From contig JAJEGM010000032.1 in assembly GCA_022819825.1 (NCBI GenBank), forward strand, positions 81,151 through 145,150: a DNA stretch of 64,000 nt, in the 5' to 3' direction. The notes under the pieces are model-generated. The model did no database searches and had not been told where the DNA came from. It saw only the letters and a list, made by a program, of their open reading frames with translations. The translations under genes and the position numbers were made by a program. Positions 7,831 to 15,329 of the stretch are shown here, piece by piece (positions within the stretch are counted from its first letter, which is position 1; every line of letters starts with the position of its first letter). The DNA comes from Acidimicrobiia bacterium (lineage in GTDB: Bacteria > Actinomycetota > Acidimicrobiia > Acidimicrobiales > Bin134).

Positions 7831-9206
7831 GCGATCGCTACCGGGACCGGTCGTTTTGGCACGACACTTGCCCTGGGTCGCTTGAGCCCCGCCCAGCGCT
7901 CGATGGAGACACTGATGTCGACGTCGCCATCGTGGGAGGGGGCTACACCGGGCTGTGGACGGCGTACTACCTGTTGTCCATCGACCCATCGATTCGGGTG
8001 GTGGTGATAGAGCGCGACATCGTTGGGTTCGGCGCTTCGGGCCGCAACGGCGGCTGGTGCGTGGGGGAGTTGGCCGCCGGCCCCTGGCGGCACGAGGCCG
8101 CCGCCGGCAACGACGCGGCCCGCCGCTTTCTCCACGAATTGCACGATGCGGTCGACGAAGTGGGTCGAGTGGCCGAGCACGAGGGGATCGATTGCCACTA
8201 CGCCAAGGGCGGTGCCGTTCGCCTCGCCCGCAACCGGGCCCACCTCGCGCGCCAGCGCGAGCAAGTTGAGGTCTTCCATAGTGCTTACGGGCTCACCGAG
8301 GAAGACATGAGGATGCTCGGCGCCGATGAGGCTCGGAGCCACTTGGCCGCCACCGGGGTTGTAGGCGGCATGTTCTTCGCCCACACTGCGGCCCTTCACC
8401 CGGCCCGGTTGGTTCGAGGGCTCGGCGATGCTGTTGAACGCCTGGGCGGCAAGATCGTTGAGAGCACAGCCGCCACCGCCATCGAACCAGGTCGCGTTGC
8501 AACCGACCGTGGAGTCGTCAAAGCCGAGACCGTGGTGAGAGCCCTCGAGGGCTATACCGGCACGCTGGATGGGAATCGCCGGACCTTGGCCCCCCTGTAC
8601 TCGCTGATGGTGGCTACCGAACCCATCGATGACGCTCTCTGGGACGACATCGGATTGAGCCGCCGCCAGACGTTCACCGACGACCGGTTCATGGTCATCT
8701 ACGGGCAGCGGACCGCTGATGGCCGGATCGCGTTCGGAGGTCGGGGAGCGCCCTACAACTACGGCTCAAGAATCATCAGCTCGGTGGAGCAGAGATCGCG
8801 CACCCACGAGAAGATCGTCAAGACGATGGTAGAGCTATTGCCCATGCTCTCCGACGTGGCCATCACCCATCGCTGGGGTGGTGTGCTCGGCGTGCCCCGC
8901 GACTGGTTCCCGTCGATCGGTTTCGACCGGGACAGCGGCATGGCCTGGGGCGGAGGTTACGTGGGCGAGGGGGTGGCCGCCGCCAACCTGGCCGGGCGGA
9001 CCCTGGCCGAGTTGATCACGGAGACGGATTCGCCCCGCATCGACCTGCCGTGGGTGGGGCACCGGTCGCGCCGGTGGGAACCCGAGCCATTGCGGTGGCT
9101 GGGCATTAACGGAGCCCTGGGGATTATGGGCATCGCCGACCGTTCCGAGGCGATCACCGGCCGGAAGTCCCGGCTCGGCCGGTTAATGCAGCGCGTCCTG
9201 AGCTAG
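7827..9206 (+). CDS. FAD-dependent amine oxidoreductase (DadA/PuuB-like), second copy
   Basis: 459 residues and a paralogue of the preceding gene. It has the same architecture: VDVAIVGGGYTGLWTAYYL, then FGASGRNGGWCVGELAAG, and a C-terminal WGGGYVGEGVAAANLAGRTL. The ATG overlaps the upstream TGA, so the two are co-translated. Tandem paralogues could act on two amines (for example putrescine and a longer polyamine or acylated form) or form a heteromer; the sequence does not decide this. The C-terminus is basic (SEAITGRKSRLGRLMQRVLS). Confidence 0.87.
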   Translation: MSDRYRDRSFWHDTCPGSLEPRPALDGDTDVDVAIVGGGYTGLWTAYYLLSIDPSIRVVVIERDIVGFGASGRNGGWCVGELAAGPWRHEAAAGNDAARRFLHELHDAVDEVGRVAEHEGIDCHYAKGGAVRLARNRAHLARQREQVEVFHSAYGLTEEDMRMLGADEARSHLAATGVVGGMFFAHTAALHPARLVRGLGDAVERLGGKIVESTAATAIEPGRVATDRGVVKAETVVRALEGYTGTLDGNRRTLAPLYSLMVATEPIDDALWDDIGLSRRQTFTDDRFMVIYGQRTADGRIAFGGRGAPYNYGSRIISSVEQRSRTHEKIVKTMVELLPMLSDVAITHRWGGVLGVPRDWFPSIGFDRDSGMAWGGGYVGEGVAAANLAGRTLAELITETDSPRIDLPWVGHRSRRWEPEPLRWLGINGALGIMGIADRSEAITGRKSRLGRLMQRVLS

Positions 9207-9225
9207 GCAGTCACCCGCGCGCTCG

Positions 9226-10005
9226 TCAGCCTTGATCGACGTCGGTGGAGTATTCGATGGCCACCTCGGGCTCGGGGGAGCGCAGTAGGAGCGACTCGAT
9301 CCCGAACGTTGGTGCGGCGAACAGGGCGTCCATGCAGGAAACCAGGCCATTGGCTACTTCATCGGCGTTCATGATTCCGGTGCGGAATCCCTGGCGCTGC
9401 CAGTGGGGAATGGCTGCCTCGAAGGCGTCGGGGGTGAAGGAATTGGCGAACTCGGTGGGCATGGTCGGCCCGAGGATCACGGTCACAAACCGGCGGTTGC
9501 CCAGCAGTTCGGTGCGCCATCCCTCCATGGTCGCTTCCAGGGCCCGTTTGGACGCGGCGTAGGGAACTAGCGAGTGGCGGGGCATATCGGTGGAGTCCGA
9601 CGACACCGCGGCCACCACCGCATCCTCGCTGAGGTGGGGAAGGGCGGCTTTGATCAGCAGGTTCGGACCGAACAGATTGACGCCGAAGACCGCCTGCCAG
9701 TCGTCCAGGTCTAACTCCGCCATTGGCGCCATGGGCGACATGCCCGAGGTGTAGACGATTCCGTCGAGTCGGCCGAGGGCGCCCACCGCTTCAGCCACTC
9801 CCTGCTCGATGCTGGTGGGGTCGAGCACGTCGATGGCCACCACATGGCCACCCCCGGCCTCGGCCACCGCTTCTTCGAGCACGTCGCGGCGCCGGGCGGC
9901 AAACACAACATCAGCGTCTTGGCCCTGGAGGGCGATTGCGGTGGCCCGGCCCAGCCCCGATGAGGCGCCCACCACCAGTATCTTGCGCCCTTGCACGGCG
10001 TTCAT
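9226..10005 (-). CDS. Short-chain dehydrogenase/reductase
   Basis: 259-residue classical SDR. NAD(P)-binding glycine motif VGASSGLGRATAIALQG is at residues 12-28, catalytic Ser is in AAVSSDSTDM, and the catalytic pair is in YAASKRALE. The basic residues after beta-2 (FAARRRD) favour NADP. Its start overlaps the stop of the SRPBCC gene upstream (ATGA), so the two are co-expressed leftward. Substrate unknown. The neighbours do not link it clearly to the polyamine island, whose last gene converges on it across a 19-nt gap. Confidence 0.88.
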   Translation of the reverse strand: MNAVQGRKILVVGASSGLGRATAIALQGQDADVVFAARRRDVLEEAVAEAGGGHVVAIDVLDPTSIEQGVAEAVGALGRLDGIVYTSGMSPMAPMAELDLDDWQAVFGVNLFGPNLLIKAALPHLSEDAVVAAVSSDSTDMPRHSLVPYAASKRALEATMEGWRTELLGNRRFVTVILGPTMPTEFANSFTPDAFEAAIPHWQRQGFRTGIMNADEVANGLVSCMDALFAAPTFGIESLLLRSPEPEVAIEYSTDVDQG

Positions 10006-10784
10006 TGGCCACTTCCTAGCGCATCAGCCAGCCATTGCTGCCACAGAGGCCCGTCCCTCTCGGCGGCCTCGGCCCCGTCGGCTCCGTAGAGGTACAACCA
10101 CACCGACGCCCCGGCATGCTCGCCGTACGACTCCACCGCCACGAAGCCAGTCCCTGGCGCAGGCTGGTCGAGCAGCAGGGCGATTCGGTGAGGGTTGGCG
10201 TCTGCAACCGTGCCCGCCAGCACAGGGACATCGGAGGCTTGGGCCTCGATCCGCTCGCCGACACTCGGGGACGAAGGTACGCCCAGAGCGGCGGTGAGCG
10301 CGGCCCAAACCTCGTCCAGCGAGCCGGATCCCATGGCAGTGGGCAGCACCGACGCTGCCGTCTGCCCGGCGAAGTGCTCCATGTGCAGCCCCAAGTTGAA
10401 CATGAACAACTTCCAGCCCTCGACCATGCCGTCGTACTGGGCGTCCCACTCGCCGCCCTGACCGAAGCCGGAATTCACCAACCGCACCGCACACCGGTCG
10501 TTGCCCAGAGGCTCAACGGTCCACTCAAACGTCAATCCTTCAACCCCTTCGCCCCCGTCGAAACAGATACGACGAGGCGGCTCCCACACCGCCACCCGCC
10601 CGGGAATCTGCATCTCCGGCCCCGGCCCGAACGACGCCATCGCCGAGCCGCCCGCCCGCTCTTCCACCGTATGGGGCACATACCAAGAAGAGATCCCCGG
10701 ACCGGTAGCCACCGCCCGCCACACCTCCTCGGCCGTCCCCGGCACCTCAACCTCTAACTCAATCGACCGCCGCTCATCAGACAT
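10002..10784 (-). CDS. SRPBCC (AHSA1-like) domain protein
   Basis: 260 residues. The N-terminal 150 residues are a START-like/AHSA1 fold (IELEVEVPGTAEEVWRAVATGPGISSWY, abbreviated here to its hallmark VWRAVATGPGISSWY), with FEWTVEPLGNDRCAVRLVNS in the second half. Residues 150-260 form an extra C-terminal region of similar alpha/beta character that may be a second, degenerate SRPBCC unit. Such proteins bind hydrophobic ligands. No enzymatic role can be assigned. It is the first gene of a two-gene leftward unit with the SDR. Confidence 0.75.
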   Translation of the reverse strand: MSDERRSIELEVEVPGTAEEVWRAVATGPGISSWYVPHTVEERAGGSAMASFGPGPEMQIPGRVAVWEPPRRICFDGGEGVEGLTFEWTVEPLGNDRCAVRLVNSGFGQGGEWDAQYDGMVEGWKLFMFNLGLHMEHFAGQTAASVLPTAMGSGSLDEVWAALTAALGVPSSPSVGERIEAQASDVPVLAGTVADANPHRIALLLDQPAPGTGFVAVESYGEHAGASVWLYLYGADGAEAAERDGPLWQQWLADALGSGQ

Positions 10785-10813
10785 GGCCCCACCCTAGGGG
10801 CATCGGGATAGCT

Positions 10814-11059
10814 CTATTCGGGCTGAGGGGGACTTTGCCGTTTACTCTCTCTGACTCTGAGTCCTTCTCGGTAGAGAAGGGCAATACCGCAGGCCAAGGA
10901 GAAGATCAGCAGCAGAATCCAGCCCACTGGCGTGAAGGTGTCACCCACGGTTTCGTCTGCCGACGTTGCCCAAATGGCGAGCCACATGATGCCGCTAAAT
11001 CCACTGCTCGCGCCGATCACTAAGAGCATTACATCCATGGGTCGCCACATGTAGCGCAC
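10814..11059 (-). CDS. Small membrane protein, hypothetical
   Basis: Up to 81 residues with two predicted membrane helices (VMLLVIGASSGFSGIMWLAI; GWILLLIFSLACGIALLY) and a charged, Pro-ending C-terminus. A GTG gives the longest frame; ATGs at codons 4, 8 and 11 are alternatives. It lies in a 350-bp gap between the leftward SRPBCC gene and the rightward dioxygenase. I do not recognise the family. Reality is supported only by the clean two-helix pattern. Confidence 0.45.
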   Translation of the reverse strand: MRYMWRPMDVMLLVIGASSGFSGIMWLAIWATSADETVGDTFTPVGWILLLIFSLACGIALLYREGLRVRESKRQSPPQPE

Positions 11060-11135
11060 TGTACATCATGATTTGGACTGGTTGGGCGCGACCTGTGCTC
11101 GCCGTGAGAATCGACCGTTGGTAGATTTTTGGGCG

Positions 11136-11927
11136 ATGGGATTGACGGAGGCGCAGCGGGGGAGTTGGGAGGAGAACGGGTTCTTCATTGAGAGGGGGTT
11201 CGCTAGCCGGGCTGTTGCCGACGCCATGGTTGAGCGGATCGTCGAGCTAGCCCGAGCCAGCGCCGAAGGTGAGCAGCGTCCCGACCTGTTCATCACCCCC
11301 GACAAGACGAACGAGAATCCCGCCACCCCGGAAGTCGGTGTCTCCAAAATCTTCCGGGTCATGCGGGCTGAACCGGTGTTCTATGAGTTCGCCACCGATC
11401 CCCGGTTGCTGGCGATGATGGGTGATCTCATCGGCCCCGATGTGGACTGCTTCTTGTCGCAGTTCATCTTCAAGCATCCTGGCACCCTCGGCCAGCCCTG
11501 GCACCAAGACGACTACTACTTCCGCATGACGCCTCTGCCCCAGGTGGGGGTGTGGCTGGCCTGCACCGCGGCCACGCCCGACAATGGCCCGCTGTGGATC
11601 GTCCCCGGCTCTCACAAAGAGCCGATCCATGACGCGGTGCCCGACACCCGGGAGGGCGCCGGTTTGGCCTATGTCGAGATCGTCGATGTACCTACCGACA
11701 ATGAGCAGGTGGTCCTCATGGAGCCGGGCGATTTGTTGGTGTTCCACTCCCACCTCCGCCACCGGTCCACCGACAACCTAACCGACGGGATGCGGGCGGC
11801 CATGGTGTACCACTACGCCTCGCCCGAATCGGAGGGGTGGCGGGCGTTCAACCAAGACTGGACCGAGGTGTTGCGCGACGGCCAGACAGTGCAAGCGTCG
11901 ACGGAGCCGGTGCCCATCGAGTTCTGA
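11136..11927 (+). CDS. Phytanoyl-CoA dioxygenase (PhyH) family Fe(II)/2-oxoglutarate oxygenase
   Basis: 263 residues, typical PhyH length. The iron-binding H-x-D is H123/D125 in PWHQDDYYF. The distal region VFHSHLRHRSTDN holds the third His and is followed by an Arg near RAAMVYHY for 2-oxoglutarate. WIVPGSHKEPI is a family hallmark. It would hydroxylate an unidentified small molecule or CoA ester. The ATG at 11136 was chosen because residues before it do not resemble the family. Single gene, convergent with the TetR gene at 11929. Confidence 0.85.
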   Translation: MGLTEAQRGSWEENGFFIERGFASRAVADAMVERIVELARASAEGEQRPDLFITPDKTNENPATPEVGVSKIFRVMRAEPVFYEFATDPRLLAMMGDLIGPDVDCFLSQFIFKHPGTLGQPWHQDDYYFRMTPLPQVGVWLACTAATPDNGPLWIVPGSHKEPIHDAVPDTREGAGLAYVEIVDVPTDNEQVVLMEPGDLLVFHSHLRHRSTDNLTDGMRAAMVYHYASPESEGWRAFNQDWTEVLRDGQTVQASTEPVPIEF

Positions 11928-11928
11928 A

Positions 11929-12510
11929 TCAAGCTTCTCGCGAAGGCGGGTCCAACATTCCAAATGTCCTGCCTACGATTTTGGACCAGACATCGGGATC
12001 GGGGGCGGGGCGGCCGTGGGCTTCTTGCGCGCCGACGCCCGCCGAAAGGGCATTGATGATGTATAGCAGCACTTCGGGATGGTCGAGGTGGCTCAGGGAA
12101 TCGAGGATCCAGGCGCTGCGAGCGGCGAAGATCTCCTGAACTCCGGCGGCCACGTCGGGATCATGGCGAGCGGCCGCGGCGGCGTCGATCTGCAAGAGCC
12201 TCAGATCGCGGCTGTCGGGGTTGATGAACTGGACGAGGGCGGTCATCGGCTGCTCAGCCACGGCATTCATGTCGAACCGGGCATCGCGTTCAGCCAACTG
12301 GGTGCGGATCACCTCCACCAAGAGCTGGCCCTTCGACCGGAAGTGGCCGTAAATGGCCCCTTTGGTCACCTCGGCGGCCTTGGCGATGTCGCGCAGCGAG
12401 ACCGCGGCATAGCCCTGCTCGATGAACACCGCGGCGGCAACCTCCAAGAGCCGGGCCCGGGTGGCCGCCGCTTTCGGGGTGATCGGAGGATCGGCAAAGG
12501 CAGAGGTCAT
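11929..12510 (-). CDS. TetR-family transcriptional regulator
   Basis: 193 residues. The N-terminal HTH (VSLRDIAKAAEVTKGAIYGH, then FRSKGQLL) lies at about residues 38-65, followed by a helical ligand domain. The ATG overlaps the stop of the large transporter fusion upstream (ATGA), which makes it the last gene of the leftward transport operon. It is therefore likely to control that operon in response to the transported compound or a metabolite; this is inferred from the coupling. Confidence 0.9.
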   Translation of the reverse strand: MTSAFADPPITPKAAATRARLLEVAAAVFIEQGYAAVSLRDIAKAAEVTKGAIYGHFRSKGQLLVEVIRTQLAERDARFDMNAVAEQPMTALVQFINPDSRDLRLLQIDAAAAARHDPDVAAGVQEIFAARSAWILDSLSHLDHPEVLLYIINALSAGVGAQEAHGRPAPDPDVWSKIVGRTFGMLDPPSREA

Positions 12511-15329
12511 AGGTCGGCTCCGGCGTCTGATCGGTCGATGGCCCTGGTGTCGGTGCCGAGGTAGCTGGCCACCACTAGGGGGTTGTCGCGCACTGTGGCC
12601 GGAGTTCCCTCGGCGATCACCTCTCCGGCGTCCATGCAATAGATGCGATCGCTGATGGACATCACCAGCGGCATGTCGTGCTCGATCAACAGCACCGAGG
12701 CGTCCAGCTCCCGGCGCACTCCGTGCAGCAACGGCACCAGAGCCTCGGCCTCCCGCTGGGCCACTCCGGCGGTGGGCTCGTCGAGGCAGAGCAGACGGGA
12801 ACCGCCGGCCACCAGGCAGGCCAGCTCCACAATCCGGCGGGTGCCGGTGGACAACTCGGCCACGAACTTGTCGGCGAAGTCGCCCAAGCCGAAGAAGCCG
12901 ATCAGGTCGTCAGCCACCCTGTTCTGCCGCCGCTCGTGCCGGGAGCCCGATGGCAGGGCCAGGGCGGCAGGCCAAAAGCGGGTGCGGCCCCGCCGCTCCA
13001 GCGCAACTTGCACCGTCTCGCGCACGGTGAGGTCACCGAACAAGGTGGCGGCCTGGAAGGCCCGGCCCAAGTGATGCCGGTGGCGGCGATGTGGTGCCAG
13101 TCGGCTCACGTCGGTTCCGTAGATATGTACATGGCCGCTTGCGGGGATCAGGCCGCCCACCCCGTTCATGAACGAGGTCTTGCCCGCGCCGTTGGTGCCG
13201 ATGAGCCCCACAATCTCCCCGTGGCCCACCTCGAGGCTTACCTGGTTCACGGCCACCCGCGGGCCGTAGCGCACGGTGAGCTCGCTGGCGGCCAACGCAA
13301 TGTCTGATGGCGGGTCGGGAATCGATGGTGGCGCAGGGATGTCGCGCCCCCGCACCAGGGGCGCGGGCTTCCTCTGGGCCAGCCAGCTGAAGTACGAGTC
13401 TCGAGCCATGTACCAGAGCTGCACGAATCCTCCGGGCGCGTACATCAACAGCACCAGGATTCCCAGGCTGCTGGTCAGCACCGGGATCAGCGCGGAATCG
13501 GGCCAGAAGGCGGGCAGCCCGATCACCCACAACGCCCCGAGCACGGGGCCGATCACCGAGCCGATACCGCCAATCACCGCGATGGCCACCACCTTGAACG
13601 AAGTGTCCACCGAGAAGAAGGAGAACAGGACGGTGGAGTACAGCCCGGCCAGCAGCGCACCGGCGAACCCGGCCAACCCGCCGCCCAAGGCGAAGGCCAG
13701 CACCTTTGATCCGGTGGGCCACACAGTGGCGGCGGCTGCGGCCGACGGGTTCTCCCTGGTGGCCACGATCCGGCGGCCGATTCCGGTGCGGCGCAGGTGG
13801 GCGGTGAACGCCACCCCCAGCACCAGCCCGATCAGGGCCAGATAGAAATAGGTTCGCTGGGGGGCGAGATCGATGGGCCCGATATGGGCCCGCTCCAGAA
13901 GCGCCGCAGATTGGCTGCCTCCGCTGAGGAACGGCCGGGTGAAGAAGAACTTTTCCGCCGCCACCGCAAACGCCAAGGTCACCACGGCCAGCAACAGGCC
14001 CCGGGCCCGGAGCGCTCCGATGCCGATGATCACCGACGCCGCGGCCGCCACAACTGTGCCCCACACCGCAGCCCACAAGAAATGCAGCTCGGGCATGGGC
14101 ACCGCCACATCGAACCCGGCCACCCCGAGTCCGAGATCGTTCCCGTTGACCAGCGCGGTGGTGGTGAGCGCGCCCAGGCCGGCGAAAGCGCCTTGGCCCA
14201 GCGAGATCTGCCCGCTCCAGCCCACCAGCACCACCAAAGAGAGGGCGGCCAGTGCCATCAGCAATATCTCGCTGTAGCGGAAGGTGCGGCTGGCGGTGGT
14301 GACGAACACCGGCACCACCGCGGCAATGGCCACCCCAACCGCGGCCAAGACTCGAGAATGGTTGCGAACCCACCAGATCGAGCGCAGCCGGGCCGGAATG
14401 GGGCGAATCCGGGGGCTGAATGAGAAGGCGCCGGCCTCGTCGGGTGCGCCTCTCCGGGTGGTAGCCACGATCCCGAGAATCGCCACCAGCAGCAGCACGG
14501 CTTCGAATCTCCCCAGATCCAGCGGGTAGTTGACCCTCACCAGAGCCTCGACGATGCCGAGGATGATCCCGGCGGCCACCGCCACACCGAACGACACGAA
14601 GGAGGCGCACACCGCCACCACCAGCACCCGGGTCATGGTGGCGTGACCGGGGCTGGTGGCCACGAACGAGCCGATGGAGTCGGCTTCCTGGAACACCGTG
14701 ACCAGCCCGGCGAACGCTCCGGTGAGCGCCCACACCACCGTTGACACCCGTCCCGGATGGATGCCGGCCAGTCGAGCCCGGTCGGGATCGGCCGCGGTGG
14801 CCCGAATGGCCCGACCCCACGCCGACCACTTCACCCAGATGCTCAGCGCCACCACCGCGGCAGCGGAGGCCACGAACAAGACGAACTCGCCCCCGTCTAT
14901 GCGGATGCCGAACCACTCCAGCTCCCGGTTCCACGGCGTGGGGAAGCGGTGCCGCTTATCGGCCGCCGAGGCCTCGGGCAGGGCGAAGATGAGGGCTTGG
15001 GCCAACTGCGCCAGCCCGATGGTGGCCACCAGCAGGATCACCCGGGGGGCGGTGAACAGGCGGCGCACCACGGTCAGCTCGGCCAGTCCCAGGAATACGG
15101 CCCCGGCCAGCACGGCGAGAACCACGCCGGTCCAGTACGGCGCGCCGTAGCGGATCACCAGGTGGGCCATCACCTGGCTGGCCAACACCCCGGTGGCGCC
15201 CACCGCGAAATTGATGATCCGGCTCGACCGGTAGATGAGGATGACCCCAAGGGCCAACAGAGCGTAAGAGAGCCCGTTGACCGCGCCGATGAAGACGAAT
15301 TGGCGTCCGACCTCGAAGGCGAGGATCAC
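12507..15329 (-). CDS. LivH-LivM-LivG triple-fusion branched-chain-type ABC transporter protein
   Basis: 940 residues combining three subunits that are usually separate. Residues 1-290 are a LivH-type permease (GAVNGLSYALLALGVILIYR; GRAIRATAADPDRARLAGI is the EAA-like loop). Residues 320-640 are a LivM-type permease (LVGWSGQISLGQGAFAGLGA; GRRIVATRENPSAAAAATVW). Residues 680-935 are a LivG-type ATPase with Walker A GTNGAGKT at 711-718, signature LSTGTRRIVELA, Walker B LLCLDEPTAGV and IEHDM. It carries both membrane halves and one ATPase of a LIV importer. The second ATPase is supplied by the upstream gene, which it overlaps (ATGA). Confidence 0.92.
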   Translation of the reverse strand: MILAFEVGRQFVFIGAVNGLSYALLALGVILIYRSSRIINFAVGATGVLASQVMAHLVIRYGAPYWTGVVLAVLAGAVFLGLAELTVVRRLFTAPRVILLVATIGLAQLAQALIFALPEASAADKRHRFPTPWNRELEWFGIRIDGGEFVLFVASAAAVVALSIWVKWSAWGRAIRATAADPDRARLAGIHPGRVSTVVWALTGAFAGLVTVFQEADSIGSFVATSPGHATMTRVLVVAVCASFVSFGVAVAAGIILGIVEALVRVNYPLDLGRFEAVLLLVAILGIVATTRRGAPDEAGAFSFSPRIRPIPARLRSIWWVRNHSRVLAAVGVAIAAVVPVFVTTASRTFRYSEILLMALAALSLVVLVGWSGQISLGQGAFAGLGALTTTALVNGNDLGLGVAGFDVAVPMPELHFLWAAVWGTVVAAAASVIIGIGALRARGLLLAVVTLAFAVAAEKFFFTRPFLSGGSQSAALLERAHIGPIDLAPQRTYFYLALIGLVLGVAFTAHLRRTGIGRRIVATRENPSAAAAATVWPTGSKVLAFALGGGLAGFAGALLAGLYSTVLFSFFSVDTSFKVVAIAVIGGIGSVIGPVLGALWVIGLPAFWPDSALIPVLTSSLGILVLLMYAPGGFVQLWYMARDSYFSWLAQRKPAPLVRGRDIPAPPSIPDPPSDIALAASELTVRYGPRVAVNQVSLEVGHGEIVGLIGTNGAGKTSFMNGVGGLIPASGHVHIYGTDVSRLAPHRRHRHHLGRAFQAATLFGDLTVRETVQVALERRGRTRFWPAALALPSGSRHERRQNRVADDLIGFFGLGDFADKFVAELSTGTRRIVELACLVAGGSRLLCLDEPTAGVAQREAEALVPLLHGVRRELDASVLLIEHDMPLVMSISDRIYCMDAGEVIAEGTPATVRDNPLVVASYLGTDTRAIDRSDAGADL

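Noticed and set aside
13033..14934. 633-residue alternate frame inside the LivHMG fusion
   Set aside because: Arg/Gly-rich shadow on the same strand in another frame; it would overlap a complete transporter gene.
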